A stretch of 64,000 nt of DNA, from the NCBI GenBank assembly GCA_913064775.1, contig CAJYAD010000010.1, forward strand, positions 1-64,000, given 5' to 3'. Positions within the stretch are counted from its first letter, which is position 1; every line of letters starts with the position of its first letter. This DNA is from an uncultured Albidovulum sp. (lineage in GTDB: Bacteria > Pseudomonadota > Alphaproteobacteria > Rhodobacterales > Rhodobacteraceae). Position numbers and translations under genes: made by a program. The notes beneath the pieces are model-generated. The model saw nothing but the letters and a program-made list of their open reading frames with translations. It was not told where the DNA came from and did no database searches. Positions 1 through 9,951 of this stretch are shown here, in pieces.

Positions 1-98
1 TCCGCCAGCTTCACCAGTTCGTGGCGCATGTCGATCATGTCGACCAGGCGGGGGCGCAGGAGATCGTCTTGTTCCTCGGCGCGCGGGCGGTGTTTCAT
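1..98 (-). CDS. IS5-family transposase, N-terminal 32 residues (cut by window edge)
   Basis: The reverse strand opens with an ATG at 98 and runs off the window start without a stop. The residues include EEQDDLLRPRLVDMID followed by RHELVKLA. This matches the characteristic N-terminus of IS5-group DDE transposases, whose catalytic domain would lie beyond the window. It reads toward position 1, away from regB. Only the family can be given; whether the element is intact cannot be seen. The terminal inverted repeat should lie between 99 and about 225, but its exact end cannot be set without the other end of the element. Confidence 0.75.
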   Translation of the reverse strand, partial: MKHRPRAEEQDDLLRPRLVDMIDMRHELVKLA

Positions 99-394
99 CG
101 CGGCTTCCAAATCTGCAAGGTTTTCAACAAAATCATACGAAACCTTGCAGGTAAAAGCGACCAAAAGGTCGCCATAATCACGCAAAATCAATGCAGTAGG
201 AGTTGTTCAGAGCGGACTAATTAATGATTAAACATAGCAACCTATTGGAGAGCAAGCACCGGACATAACGCCGCAACTATACAACCTATACGTGTATGAC
301 GCATCGGCCACAAGCATGCAACCTCGTGACTGGTCACACGGCGCAGATTGCGCGGGTCAGATCCGGGGTCAGGTCCGGGGGCCCGAACTGGCAG
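99..394. other. non-coding: IS5 5' end and regB 3' flank
   Basis: No credible gene is seen here. The first ~125 bases are less GC-rich than the surroundings and probably hold the untranslated end and terminal repeat of the IS5-type element. The remainder is the spacer downstream of the regB stop. An AT-rich stretch near 215-300 may mark the element/chromosome junction. Confidence 0.5.
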
Positions 395-1762
395 TCAGTC
401 GGTGATCAGCACGTTGTCGCCCAAGGCGTTCTCGGCGTCGGCGCCGATACGGGCGCGGGGCCAGATAGCAGTGATGATCGCGCCGGTTCTCGGCGCCGCC
501 TCGCCATTGGCAAAGTCAAGTTCGGCCCCCGAGCGTTCCAGCAGCGTCTTGGCAATGAACAGCCCCAGCCCCATGCCCTCATATTCCGGGCGCTGGCGGC
601 GGTCGGCATCGCTTTGGCGCGCCCGCACGAAGGGATCGCCGATCCGGCCGATCACATGCAGCGGATAGCCCGGCCCGTCGTCGCAGATCCGAATGGTGAC
701 GGTCTCGGGCGTCCACTCGCCTTCAATCCAGACGATGGCCGAGGAGAAATCCACCGCGTTCTGGATCAGGTTGCGCAGCCCGTGGATGATTTCGGGCTGC
801 CGCGTCAGGCTGGGCTGGCGTTCGTCGCCGCCCGGGCCGGGGCCCAGGGCAAAGACGATCTCCTTGCCGCGGTCCAGATGCGGCTCTGCCGCTTCGCGCA
901 GCAATGCGGCCATCGGGGCGCGGCGCAGGTGCAGATCGTCCTTCCCGGCGCGGCCCATCGAGCGCAGGATGTCGCGGCAGCGGTTGGCCTGATCGCGGAT
1001 CAGCGCCACATCCTCGGCCAGCTCGGGGTGGTCCTTCAGCTCATCCAGCAGCTCCGAGCTGACCAGCTTGATCGTCGCCAGCGGCGTGCCCAGCTCATGC
1101 GCAGCCGCCGCCACCACCCCGCCCAGATCGGTCAGCTTCTGCTCTCGCGCAAGCGCCATCTGCGTGGCCAGCAGCGCCTCGGACATGGATCGCACCTCGG
1201 TCGCGACGCGCCACGAATAGAGGCCCAGGAAAACGATGCCGATGATCGTGCCCAGCCAGAAGCCGAAGGCGAAGACCGGCGGTACCCGCAGCTCCTGCCC
1301 GCCGTTCAGCATCATCGGCATGTGAAACACCGCCAGCGCCGAGACCAGCGCGATCGACACCGCCCCAAGGAATATCGTGGTGCGCAATTGCAGCGTGCTG
1401 GCCGAGATCGTGACCGGCGCCAGGATCAGCAGGGTGAACGGGTTGTTCAGCCCGCCGGTCAGGAATAGCAGCATCGACAATTGCAGGATGTCGAACAGCA
1501 GCATCCCCATGGTCTGCGCCTCGGTCAGGCGGACGTTGCCGGGGAAGATGAAGATCGCGCCCAGATTGGCGACCACGCCCCCCAGCACCACGATGAAGCA
1601 GAGCCCCAGATCCAGATCCAGCCCGTAAAGCCGCTGCGCCGCCAGGATCGCGATCGCCTGCCCTGCCAGCGCCAGCCAGCGCAACAGGATCAGCGTGCGC
1701 AGCCGCACCCAGTTGCTGGAGGTGTCGAAGGCAAAAAGCTCGGGGCTCGGGCTGGGGGTCAT
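395..1762 (-). CDS. regB: Redox sensor histidine kinase RegB/PrrB
   Basis: A 455-aa membrane sensor kinase that phosphorylates RegA under low oxygen and controls photosynthesis, respiration and carbon/nitrogen fixation genes in Rhodobacteraceae. About six hydrophobic segments fill the first ~190 residues. The conserved quinone-sensing heptapeptide GGLNNPF lies in a loop near residue 105. The phospho-acceptor is in AAAAHELGTPL, near residue 222. The redox-active cysteine region NRCRDILRSM follows, and the C-terminal ATPase shows DDGPGYP and GMGLGLF. A longer reading frame starts at 1873, but the ATG at 1762 gives the usual family length and leaves room for a promoter. It is divergent from senC, the classic arrangement. 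Confidence 0.95.
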   Translation of the reverse strand: MTPSPSPELFAFDTSSNWVRLRTLILLRWLALAGQAIAILAAQRLYGLDLDLGLCFIVVLGGVVANLGAIFIFPGNVRLTEAQTMGMLLFDILQLSMLLFLTGGLNNPFTLLILAPVTISASTLQLRTTIFLGAVSIALVSALAVFHMPMMLNGGQELRVPPVFAFGFWLGTIIGIVFLGLYSWRVATEVRSMSEALLATQMALAREQKLTDLGGVVAAAAHELGTPLATIKLVSSELLDELKDHPELAEDVALIRDQANRCRDILRSMGRAGKDDLHLRRAPMAALLREAAEPHLDRGKEIVFALGPGPGGDERQPSLTRQPEIIHGLRNLIQNAVDFSSAIVWIEGEWTPETVTIRICDDGPGYPLHVIGRIGDPFVRARQSDADRRQRPEYEGMGLGLFIAKTLLERSGAELDFANGEAAPRTGAIITAIWPRARIGADAENALGDNVLITD

Positions 1763-1877
1763 GGCGCGGCTCGCGTCGGGTTGGGGGCCCGGGGAAGGGC
1801 GCCTGAGACAGGGTAACGCATTGTTAGACGGGCCGGGATCGGGGATCAATGACGGGTCCGAAGCCAAGAGCACCCCG
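1763..1877. promoter_or_regulatory. divergent regB / senC-regA promoter region
   Basis: 115 bp between divergent starts. In Rhodobacter relatives this spacer carries the back-to-back promoters of regB and senC-regA. I see no clear sigma-70 hexamers, so the role rests on gene arrangement. Confidence 0.5.
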
Positions 1878-2498
1878 ATGCCCCGCCAGACCGGTCTGAT
1901 TTCCCTCGTTGTTGCGACCGCCGTACTGGCGGCGGGTGCGGGGGGTTATCTTTACATGCAGACCCGCAACCAGCCCGATTGCGCCGCGGGCAAGCTGGCG
2001 GGCGGCGCGATCGGCGGGCCCTTCACCCTGATCGACGGCGATGGCCGCACGGTGACCGACAAGCAGGTGATCACCAAGCCCTCGTTGATTTATTTCGGCT
2101 ATACCTTCTGCCCGGATGTCTGCCCGCTGGACAACGCCCGCAATGCCGATGCCACCGACCTGCTGGCCAAGCGCGGCTTTGACGTGACGCCGATCTTCAT
2201 CTCGATCGACCCCAAGCGCGACACGCCCGAGGTGGTCAAGCAATATGCCGAGAATTTCAGCCCCAGGATGATTGGCCTGACAGGAACTCCCGCAGAAGTG
2301 AAGGCAGCGTCGAAGGCCTATCGCACCTATTACCGGATCCAGGACCCAAGCAAGGAATTCTACCTGATTGACCATTCAACCTATACCTATCTGGTCCTTC
2401 CCAAGCGGGGTTTCGTCGATTTCTTCAAGCGCGAGGACACGGCCGAACAAGTCGCCGATCGCACCGCTTGTCTTCTGAAAACCTCCGGGACAAATTGA
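1878..2498 (+). CDS. senC: SCO1/SenC/PrrC copper-binding thioredoxin-fold protein
   Basis: A 206-aa protein with an N-terminal membrane anchor (residues ~6-26) and a periplasmic thioredoxin-like domain. The copper ligands are visible: CPDVC (C78, C82) and the histidine in LIDHSTYTYL (H166). SCO proteins deliver copper to the CuA/CuB sites of cytochrome oxidase; in Rhodobacter SenC/PrrC also influences RegB/PrrB signalling. It lies upstream of regA in the same direction with a 56-bp gap and is probably co-transcribed. The start was chosen at the ATG that begins the membrane anchor; the open frame extends upstream into regB without sense. Confidence 0.95.
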   Translation: MPRQTGLISLVVATAVLAAGAGGYLYMQTRNQPDCAAGKLAGGAIGGPFTLIDGDGRTVTDKQVITKPSLIYFGYTFCPDVCPLDNARNADATDLLAKRGFDVTPIFISIDPKRDTPEVVKQYAENFSPRMIGLTGTPAEVKAASKAYRTYYRIQDPSKEFYLIDHSTYTYLVLPKRGFVDFFKREDTAEQVADRTACLLKTSGTN

Positions 2499-2513
2499 CG
2501 CCCCCCGCGCTTC

Positions 2514-2527
2514 GTCCTAGATAGGAC
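2514..2527. promoter_or_regulatory. short palindrome between senC and regA
   Basis: Perfect arms GTCCTA / TAGGAC around a 2-nt centre, 27 bp before the regA start. It could be an operator or a small RNA hairpin; nothing in the sequence decides. Confidence 0.3.
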
Positions 2528-2554
2528 TAAATGCGCGAATGTCCGGGGGACACA

Positions 2555-3115
2555 ATGACCGAGGACGACGACCTGTTGGTCGAACTGGGCGAAGACCGCT
2601 CATTGCTTCTTGTCGACGATGACGAGCCTTTCGTGAAACGTTTGGCTCGTGCGATGGAAAAACGCGGCTTCATTCCCGAAACCGCGGAAAGCGTCGCGGC
2701 GGGCAAGGCGATCGCTGGCAGCCGGCCCCCGGCCTATGCGGTGATCGACCTGCGGCTCGAGGATGGCAACGGCCTGGATGTGGTTGAGGTGCTGCGCGAA
2801 AAGCGCCCCGACGCCCGCATCGTCGTGCTGACCGGATATGGCGCGATTGCCACCGCGGTGGCGGCGGTGAAAATCGGCGCGACGGATTATCTTTCCAAGC
2901 CCGCCGATGCCAACGATATCGTCAACGCTCTGCTGGCACGCGGCGATGAATTGCCGCCGCCACCGGAAAATCCGATGTCCGCGGATCGGGTGCGCTGGGA
3001 GCATATCCAACGGGTTTACGAATTGTGCGATCGCAACGTGTCCGAAACGGCGCGGCGCCTGAATATGCACCGCCGCACGCTGCAGCGCATCCTTGCGAAA
3101 CGAAGCCCGCGTTAA
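2555..3115 (+). CDS. regA: Response regulator RegA/PrrA
   Basis: A 186-aa global redox response regulator, partner of RegB. The receiver domain has the acidic pocket VDDDE (residues 20-24), the phosphorylated aspartate in VIDLRLED (D65) and the KPAD lysine motif. A proline linker (LPPPPENP) separates it from a Fis-type helix-turn-helix (ETARRLNMHRRTLQRIL). This linker and HTH are hallmarks of RegA/PrrA. The start at MTEDDDLL has a GGGGGA Shine-Dalgarno just upstream and gives the family length (184-186 aa); an upstream in-frame ATG at 2531 has no such site. Confidence 0.96.
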   Translation: MTEDDDLLVELGEDRSLLLVDDDEPFVKRLARAMEKRGFIPETAESVAAGKAIAGSRPPAYAVIDLRLEDGNGLDVVEVLREKRPDARIVVLTGYGAIATAVAAVKIGATDYLSKPADANDIVNALLARGDELPPPPENPMSADRVRWEHIQRVYELCDRNVSETARRLNMHRRTLQRILAKRSPR

Positions 3116-3191
3116 TCTAGTTTGCCGATTTCCGCCCAAATTTCACACCGGCCATTCTTTGCCGCGCGTCCGTCCGCGCGATTTTGACGTC

Positions 3192-3220
3192 TTGACAGTT
3201 TTGAAGTACTGCGCGATTTG
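3192..3220 (+). promoter_or_regulatory. putative sigma-70 promoter of hvrA
   Basis: TTGACA at 3192-3197 and a weak -10 (GATTTG, 3215-3220) with 17-bp spacing, 28 bp before the hvrA ATG. This would give hvrA its own promoter separate from regA. Confidence 0.4.
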
Positions 3221-3247
3221 TCTGGAAAACGGAGGTTGAAGCCTAAC

Positions 3248-3556
3248 ATGGAATTGAACAATCTTTCTCTGAAGGAACTCAAGGATTTGCAATCCAAGGT
3301 CGCAAAGGCGATCGCAAGCTTTGAGGAGCGTCAGAAAAAAGAAGCCTTGGCAAAGCTTGAGGAAAAGGCCCGCGAAATGGGGTTTTCCTTGGCGGAACTG
3401 ACGGGCGGCGCGTCGAAGACCAAGCGCAGTGTCTCGGCACCGAAATACGCCAATCCCGCCAATCCGTCCGATACCTGGACCGGCCGCGGCCGCAAACCGA
3501 AATGGATGGTCGAGGCGATGGCCGCTGGCAAATCGCCCGAGGAATTCCTTATCTAG
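3248..3556 (+). CDS. hvrA: H-NS-family trans-acting regulator HvrA
   Basis: A 102-aa nucleoid-associated regulator. It has an N-terminal coiled-coil rich in K/E (residues 7-43) for oligomerisation and a C-terminal H-NS-type DNA-binding core, TWTGRGRKPKW (residues 76-86). In Rhodobacter, HvrA (Spb in R. sphaeroides) modulates photosynthesis and nitrogen fixation genes with light and oxygen. The length equals the known family members. The ATG at 3248 follows a GGAGG at 3231-3235, slightly distant; a frame extension to a TTG at 3218 is not needed. The location after regA matches the conserved cluster. Confidence 0.92.
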   Translation: MELNNLSLKELKDLQSKVAKAIASFEERQKKEALAKLEEKAREMGFSLAELTGGASKTKRSVSAPKYANPANPSDTWTGRGRKPKWMVEAMAAGKSPEEFLI

Positions 3557-3592
3557 GCATTTCGCGCAGCTGGGGCTCCGTTTCGCGGGGCC

Positions 3593-4192
3593 TCAGGCGC
3601 CATCCATCGCGGCCATCAGGGCCGCATGCCGCGCCGTGTAATCGGCGCGGACCTCAACCGGCGGGCGCAGCCGGATCTCCAATCCCTCGATCACATCCAT
3701 CCGCACGCGGCCGAAAAGGCGATCAGCCTCGGCCTTTGTGAATCCGGCGATCTGCGTGGCCTCCAGCCAGGCCGAAATCTTGTCAGCCGCCTTGATTGCC
3801 TTCTTCACCGTCTGCGGCAGCGTCGCGGGCAATCCGAAACGGATATGAATGGCCGAGGCCAGCCGCATATCCAATTCCCCATAGGCCGGCCCGACTGAGG
3901 CTTTCACCGGGCTGATCATATCGCCAATCACATATTCGGGCGCGTCATGCAAAAGCGCGGCCAACTGCCATTTCACCGGTGCCGCCGGATTGGCGCGGCG
4001 ATAGAGTTCCTCGACCAGCAGCGAATGTTCGGCCACCGAATAGGGCCAATCGCCCAGCGTCTGCCCGTTCCAGCGCGCGACAAAGGCAAGGCCGTGGGCA
4101 ATATCCGCGACCTCGATGTCCACCGGCGTCGGATCCAGCAGATCCAGCCGCCGCCCCGAAAGCATCCGCTGCCAAGCCCGTGGTTGCCGCAT
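3593..4192 (-). CDS. HD-domain hydrolase (YfbR-like)
   Basis: A 199-aa protein of the HD superfamily. Metal ligands are visible: H56 (AEHSLLV), the H82-D83 pair in [13 protein letters not shown], and a distal D in the [11 protein letters not shown] helix. The fold resembles the 5'-nucleotidase YfbR/YedJ group, so a (deoxy)nucleotide phosphohydrolase activity is a reasonable family-level guess, but the substrate cannot be read. It lies between hvrA and ahcY on the opposite strand. The start was chosen at MRQPRAW, 83 bp from the ahcY start, since upstream codons would run into the ahcY control region. Confidence 0.8.
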   Translation of the reverse strand: MRQPRAWQRMLSGRRLDLLDPTPVDIEVADIAHGLAFVARWNGQTLGDWPYSVAEHSLLVEELYRRANPAAPVKWQLAALLHDAPEYVIGDMISPVKASVGPAYGELDMRLASAIHIRFGLPATLPQTVKKAIKAADKISAWLEATQIAGFTKAEADRLFGRVRMDVIEGLEIRLRPPVEVRADYTARHAALMAAMDGA

Positions 4193-4275
4193 CCCGTCTC
4201 TCCGCCCCTGACCATTGTCCGTTAACCCACCCAGTGCTATCTGACCCACAGTCAGGTTTTCAAGGAGCACGGCAC

Positions 4276-5667
<1,392 letters not shown>

Positions 5668-5796
5668 TCCCGATTGCCCGAATCCAGGGTCTCGCCTCTG
5701 CGGCGAATTATTCCTTGGCGCATTGGGGGCTTCGCCGTAACCTTCGACCAGCCCGAAGGCTGCGAGGCCCCCAACCGGGCATTTGGGAGATTTGAA

Positions 5797-6138
5797 ATGA
5801 GCAAACGTGACGAATTGATTGTCAAATATGCCGACGATCTGAAGAACAAGTGCAAGATGACGCCGGACATGGACCTTCTGACCAAGGTGACCATCGGTTG
5901 CGGGCCCACGATCTACAACGCCGACAGCTCGACCGTGGCCGGCTCTGACCCGGCAGAGCTGGAGACGGTGAAGAACAATTTCCTGATCAAGAAGCTGGGC
6001 CTCGCCGACGGTCCCCAGCTGATGGATGCGATCAACGCCGTGGTCGACACCTACGGCCGCTCCGAGCGCAACAAATACCGCGCCGTGATCTATTACATGC
6101 TGGTCAAGCATTTCAACAAGGCCTCGGTCTACGGCTAG
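5797..6138 (+). CDS. DUF2853 family protein
   Basis: A 113-aa soluble, mostly helical protein recognisable as DUF2853 (start MSKRDELIVKYADDLK, end YMLVKHFNKASVYG). No enzyme motif is visible and no function is assigned to the family as far as I know. A GGGAG Shine-Dalgarno precedes the ATG. A strong intrinsic terminator follows immediately, so it is the last gene of its transcript. The 129-bp gap from ahcY leaves separate transcription possible. Confidence 0.85.
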   Translation: MSKRDELIVKYADDLKNKCKMTPDMDLLTKVTIGCGPTIYNADSSTVAGSDPAELETVKNNFLIKKLGLADGPQLMDAINAVVDTYGRSERNKYRAVIYYMLVKHFNKASVYG

Positions 6139-6161
6139 GCCGGGACCGGCAGGAAACGCAG

Positions 6162-6187
6162 ACGCCCGCTTATCCGGCGGGCGTTTT
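6162..6187 (+). terminator. Rho-independent terminator after the DUF2853 gene
   Basis: A perfect 8-bp stem, ACGCCCGC / GCGGGCGT, with a 7-nt loop, followed by TTTTG, 23 bp downstream of the stop codon. Confidence 0.85.
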
Positions 6188-6377
6188 GCTTTGTGGCCCC
6201 CCACTCCCGCCCCGCCGCTCTGCATCGCGGTTAACGCCGGATGAAGCAAAAGCCCTTGTTTTGCCACGTCTTTTCACCGCTTCAGGTTTGCCTTTTCGGC
6301 CCTATTCCCCTAATGTCCTTTCATGGCCAGAACGGCCGGAACCAGGATTTCACGTGGTGCAGGGGTGTACCGGGTGG

Positions 6378-6421
6378 CAAGGGGTTTCGGCCGGGGGGTC
6401 GAAGCCCCTTGTTCTATTTTG
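6378..6421 (+). terminator. strong hairpin with T-rich tail before the FMN riboswitch
   Basis: The arms CAAGGGG and CCCCTTG extend inward by several more pairs (with G-T), then TTCTATTTT. It sits between the DUF2853 terminator and the riboswitch with no gene ahead of it. It may insulate the riboswitch promoter or end an unannotated small transcript. Confidence 0.5.
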
Positions 6422-6474
6422 CGGCCAGATTTCCCTCTTGCATCGGATGCGCGGTTGGTCTTTCACTTGCCCAG

Positions 6475-6612
6475 TTCTCAGGGCGGGGCGGAAATCCCCA
6501 CCGGCGGTAAGACGAACACTTCGTTAAGCCCGCGAGCGCCTTCCCCTTGGGGAAGGGTCAGCAGATCAGGTGCAATTCCTGGGCCGACGGTCATAGTCCG
6601 GATGAAAGAGAA
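6475..6612 (+). ncRNA. FMN riboswitch (RFN element)
   Basis: Conserved RFN blocks appear in order: TTCTCAGGGCGGGGCG, AATCCCCACCGGCGGTAA, AGCCCGCGAGCG, GGTCAGCAGATCAGGTG, CCGACGGTCATAGTCCGG and ATGAAAGAGAA. These are the invariant pieces of the six-stem FMN aptamer. It lies about 70 bp upstream of a lumazine synthase gene, so FMN excess should reduce RibH synthesis. The variable arm is a long GC hairpin (TTCCCCTTGGGGAA). Confidence 0.95.
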
Positions 6613-6620
6613 CGTGCGCG

Positions 6621-6638
6621 CCCCCGTCTCGGGGGTTT
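6621..6638 (+). terminator. expression-platform hairpin of the FMN riboswitch
   Basis: CCCCCG-TCT-CGGGGG followed by TTT directly after the aptamer. It is short but very stable. It may act as the attenuator, though the short T-run leaves sequestration of the ribosome site possible. Confidence 0.45.
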
Positions 6639-6684
6639 GCATGTGATCGCCTTGGGTGACGTGTCACTAGCGAAGGAGATCACA

Positions 6685-7131
6685 ATGACACACACCCGAT
6701 ACGCCTTCATCAAGGCCAACTGGCATGCCGGAATCGTCGATCAGGCGTTGACCGGCTTCACCCAGATCATTCCTGCCAGCCAGATCGACGTCTTCGACGT
6801 GCCCGGCGCCTTCGAGATGCCGCTGCTGGCGCGCGATCTGGCGGCTTCGGGAAAATATGCGGCGGTTGCGGCGGCGGCCTTTGTCGTCGACGGCGGCATC
6901 TACCGCCACGATTTCGTCGCTCAGGCGGTGGTGACCGGGCTGATGCAGGCGGGGATGGACACCGGGGTGCCGGTGCTGTCCGTCTCGTTGACGCCGCATC
7001 ACTATCAGGAAACCGCGCATCACGACGCGATCTTCAAGGCGCATTTCGTCCAGAAGGGCCGCGAAGCCGCCGAGGCCGCGCTCGCCATCGGCCGCACCCG
7101 CGCGGCGCTTGCGCAAACCCGGGCGGCGTGA
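6685..7131 (+). CDS. ribH: 6,7-dimethyl-8-ribityllumazine synthase, type 2
   Basis: A 148-aa enzyme condensing the pyrimidinedione and dihydroxybutanone phosphate in riboflavin synthesis. The sequence (KANWHAGIVDQA, FDVPGAFEMPLLA, DGGIYRHDFVAQAV, LTPHHYQE) follows the RibH2 type known from Brucella and Mesorhizobium rather than the RibH1 type. A clear AAGGAG Shine-Dalgarno lies at 6673-6678. It stands alone behind an FMN riboswitch, so it is a riboflavin-repressible isoenzyme; the main rib operon must be elsewhere. Confidence 0.93.
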   Translation: MTHTRYAFIKANWHAGIVDQALTGFTQIIPASQIDVFDVPGAFEMPLLARDLAASGKYAAVAAAAFVVDGGIYRHDFVAQAVVTGLMQAGMDTGVPVLSVSLTPHHYQETAHHDAIFKAHFVQKGREAAEAALAIGRTRAALAQTRAA

Positions 7132-7148
7132 CCCGGCGGGCGGGCGCC

Positions 7149-7562
7149 TTAAAGCCCGCCCATTTCGCAGACTATCTTCCATTCGTCGTCGGTCACCGGC
7201 TGCACTGACAGCCGCGAATTGTTGACCAGCACCATATCCTTCAGCCGCGGCTCGGCCTTGCAATCGTCAAGGCTGACGGGGCGCGGCAGCGGTTTCACCG
7301 CCTTGATGTCCACGCAGTCCCAGCGCGGATCGTCGGTCGTGCTGTCCGGATGCGCCTCGGCGCAGACCTCGACGATGCCGACGATCTCCTTGCCCTGATT
7401 GGAATGGTAGAAAAAGCCGCGCTCGCCCAGCTTCATCGCCCGCATGTTGTTGCGCGCCTGATAATTGCGCACCCCGTCCCATTGCTCGCCGGTCTCGCCG
7501 CGCGCGACCTGGGCGTCCCAGCCCCAGCTGTCGGGTTCGGATTTGAACAGCCAATGGGCCAT
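7149..7562 (-). CDS. EVE domain protein
   Basis: A 137-aa single-domain protein starting MAHWLFKSEPDSWGWD, with VRNYQARNNMRAMKLGERGFFYHS and VNNSRLSVQPVTDDEW. These are signatures of the EVE/PUA-like fold (thymocyte nuclear protein 1 family), which reads modified bases. The cellular role is not known with certainty. Its ATG overlaps the stop of the upstream YciI-family gene (ATGA), so the two are translationally coupled. It is the last gene of the tsaD-gpsA-yciI-EVE operon. Confidence 0.9.
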   Translation of the reverse strand: MAHWLFKSEPDSWGWDAQVARGETGEQWDGVRNYQARNNMRAMKLGERGFFYHSNQGKEIVGIVEVCAEAHPDSTTDDPRWDCVDIKAVKPLPRPVSLDDCKAEPRLKDMVLVNNSRLSVQPVTDDEWKIVCEMGGL

Positions 7563-7834
7563 CAGCCGATGACCTTCTTCCAGGCGTCGATGCTGACGCT
7601 CTCGAACAGGCCGGCCTTGGCATAGGGGTCGCCCGCGGCCCAGACCTTGGCGTCTTGCAGACTGTCGACCTCCAAAATCAGCAGGCTGCCGCACATCCCG
7701 CCCTCGGCATCGATGAAAGGCCCGGCGAGCGAGACGATTCCGGTCTCGCGGACATAGGCCAGATGGGCGTCGCGGTTGGCTTTGCGGATCTCGATGGCGC
7801 CGGGTTTGTCGCGGCAGATCACGGCATAGGGCAT
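7562..7834 (-). CDS. YciI family protein
   Basis: A 90-aa small alpha/beta (dimeric ferredoxin-like) protein with the YciI pattern: RDKPGAIEIRKANRDAHLAYV, a GPFIDAEGGMCGSLLILE core and AGDPYAKAGLFESVSI. The catalytic-type H in the HL motif and the D of AGDPY are kept. YciI proteins are small-molecule-binding or hydrolase-like with few defined substrates. The gap to gpsA is 3 bp and it overlaps the EVE gene by 1 bp, so it sits inside the tsaD operon. Confidence 0.9.
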   Translation of the reverse strand: MPYAVICRDKPGAIEIRKANRDAHLAYVRETGIVSLAGPFIDAEGGMCGSLLILEVDSLQDAKVWAAGDPYAKAGLFESVSIDAWKKVIG

Positions 7835-7837
7835 GGT

Positions 7838-8803
7838 TCACTCCTGCTTCAGGGGACGGGTCAGAAGGCTTTCGGCAGCCTCTTCGATGGAACATTCGCG
7901 GTCAAGCAGCGCGGCGATCATCCGGGTGATCGGCATCTCTAGCCCCCGCTGCCCGGCCAGTTTCGCCACTGCCCGCGCGGTCGCGGCGCCCTCGACGGTG
8001 ACGCCCGGGTCGAATTCCTCGCCCCGTCCCAGCGCCAGACCGAAGCGGAAATTCCGCGACTGGGCCGAGGTGCAAGTCAGCACCAGATCGCCAAAGCCCG
8101 ACAGGCCCGCCAGCGTCTCGGCCCTTGCGCCCAGCGCCTCGGCCATCCGCGCCATTTCGGCATAGCCCCGCGTCATCAGCGCCGCCCGCGCGGAATCGCC
8201 AAAGCCCGCGCCGATCACCACCCCGGCGGCAATGGCGATCACGTTCTTCAACGCCCCGCCCAGCTCGGCCCCCGCGACGTCGATGGTGCGGTAAAGCCGC
8301 AGCACCGGGGTGGACAGCCGGCGCTGCAACGCCTCGCCCTGCGCCACATCGGCACAGGCCAGGGTCAGCGCGGTGGGCATTCCCCGGGCGATATCGGCGG
8401 CAAAGCTGGGCCCGGTCAGGATCGCCGGGGTGGCCGTGGGGCAGGCGTGGCAGATCACACGGGCGGGGCCCTCCAGCGTCTCTAGATCGATCCCCTTGCA
8501 GCAGGCCACCAGCACCCGGCCATCCAGCCCCGGCTGCGCCGAGAGAAAGCCGCCCAGCTGCTGCATCGGCAGCGCCAGAAGCACCGGGCCTTCCGCGAGA
8601 ATAGAGCCGATTTCCGCTGTGACAGAGACGTTTTCGGGGATCTCCACCCCCGGCAGACGGTCGGGGTTCTGCCGTGTGGCTGCCAGCCGCGCGGCCTGCG
8701 CGGGATCGCGGGACCAGAGCGTCACCGCCGCCCCCCCGCGCGCCAGGGCGATGGCCAGCGCGGTGCCAAAGGCGCCGGCGCCGAGGATCGAGACCGCGCT
8801 CAT
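7838..8803 (-). CDS. gpsA: Glycerol-3-phosphate dehydrogenase [NAD(P)+]
   Basis: A 321-aa enzyme reducing dihydroxyacetone phosphate to glycerol-3-phosphate for phospholipid synthesis. The N-terminal nucleotide-binding motif is [10 protein letters not shown] (residues 8-17). The catalytic lysine lies in [13 protein letters not shown], and [11 protein letters not shown] and the family C-terminus are present. Its ATG overlaps the tsaD stop (ATGA). The order tsaD-gpsA-yciI-EVE is common in Rhodobacterales. Confidence 0.96.
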   Translation of the reverse strand: MSAVSILGAGAFGTALAIALARGGAAVTLWSRDPAQAARLAATRQNPDRLPGVEIPENVSVTAEIGSILAEGPVLLALPMQQLGGFLSAQPGLDGRVLVACCKGIDLETLEGPARVICHACPTATPAILTGPSFAADIARGMPTALTLACADVAQGEALQRRLSTPVLRLYRTIDVAGAELGGALKNVIAIAAGVVIGAGFGDSARAALMTRGYAEMARMAEALGARAETLAGLSGFGDLVLTCTSAQSRNFRFGLALGRGEEFDPGVTVEGAATARAVAKLAGQRGLEMPITRMIAALLDRECSIEEAAESLLTRPLKQE

Positions 8804-9894
8804 GCCTTGGCCCCCTTCTTGCCCGAGCCGATCATCGCCGGCTGGCTTTGGTCCAGCGGCCAGCGCGGCCGGGCGCGCAGGTCCATTCCGTCGCGCTGAC
8901 CGGCGCGGAAACGCTCGATCCCGGCCCAGGCGATCATCGCCGCGTTGTCGGTGCAAAGCCGCAGCGGCGGGGCCACGAAACGGGCGCCGGTTTCGGCGGA
9001 AAGCGTCTCTAACATGGCCCGAATGGCGGTGTTCGCGGCCACGCCCCCGGCCACGGCAAAGGCGGGCTGCGGCGGTGCCTCGTCCAGATAGAGCGCCAGC
9101 GCCCGGCGCGATTTGCCCGCGATCACAGCCACCACCGCCGCCTGGAACGAGGCGCAAAGATCGGCCCGGTCAGCCCGCGTCAGCCCGCCTTTTTCGGCCA
9201 CCAGCGCGTCGCGGGCCCGCAAAAGCGCTGTCTTCAGGCCCGAAAAGGAGAAATCACACCCCGGACGGTCCATCAGCGGGCGCGGAAGGGCGAAACGGGT
9301 GGGATCGCCGGACCTCGCCTCGGCCTCGACCGCGGGGCCGCCGGGCTGCGGCAGGCCCAAAAGCTTGGCGGCCTTGTCAAAGGCCTCGCCCGGGGCGTCG
9401 TCGATGGTGCCGCCGATGCGGCTGAAATCGTCACTGCCGCGCACGATCAGGAACTGGCAATGCCCGCCCGACACCAACAGCATGAGATAGGGAAATTCCA
9501 GCCCATCGGTCAGCCGCGGCGTCAGCGCATGGCCCGCCAGATGGTTCACCCCGATCAGCGGCAGCCCCGCGCCAGCGGCGATTCCCTTGGCGCACATCAC
9601 CCCCGACAGCACGCCGCCGATCAGCCCCGGCCCCGCCGTCACCGCCACCGCATCCAGCGCCTCAAGCCCCAGCCCGGCCTGTGCCAGCGCCTCTTCTACG
9701 CAAAGATCCAGCTTTTCGGCATGGGCGCGGGCGGCGATTTCGGGCACCACGCCGCCATAAGCCGCATGCAGCGCCGTCTGCCCGGCGACGACCGAGGACA
9801 GGATCTGCGCACCACCCCGCGCATCCGCGCGCACCACGGCGGCGGCGGTATCGTCGCAAGAGCTTTCAAGGCCGAGGAGAAGCAGGTCTTTCAT
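8800..9894 (-). CDS. tsaD: tRNA threonylcarbamoyladenosine transferase TsaD
   Basis: A 364-aa ASKHA-fold protein of the t6A37 tRNA modification pathway. It begins [11 protein letters not shown], has the metal-binding NHLAGH (H118, H122), [21 protein letters not shown] and the late metal aspartate in [12 protein letters not shown]. The partners TsaB, TsaC and TsaE are not in the window. It is divergent from hemD with a 57-bp spacer, which must hold both promoters. Confidence 0.97.
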   Translation of the reverse strand: MKDLLLLGLESSCDDTAAAVVRADARGGAQILSSVVAGQTALHAAYGGVVPEIAARAHAEKLDLCVEEALAQAGLGLEALDAVAVTAGPGLIGGVLSGVMCAKGIAAGAGLPLIGVNHLAGHALTPRLTDGLEFPYLMLLVSGGHCQFLIVRGSDDFSRIGGTIDDAPGEAFDKAAKLLGLPQPGGPAVEAEARSGDPTRFALPRPLMDRPGCDFSFSGLKTALLRARDALVAEKGGLTRADRADLCASFQAAVVAVIAGKSRRALALYLDEAPPQPAFAVAGGVAANTAIRAMLETLSAETGARFVAPPLRLCTDNAAMIAWAGIERFRAGQRDGMDLRARPRWPLDQSQPAMIGSGKKGAKA

Positions 9895-9951
9895 TGCCGG
9901 ACCGGATCGGGGAAGGTTCCTTGCAGGTAACACCCGGACCCGCCCGAAACA

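Noticed and set aside
4193-4275. SAH or SAM/SAH riboswitch before ahcY
   Set aside because: The leader is short and I could not match conserved aptamer blocks; a small CTGAC/GTCAG hairpin alone is not enough.
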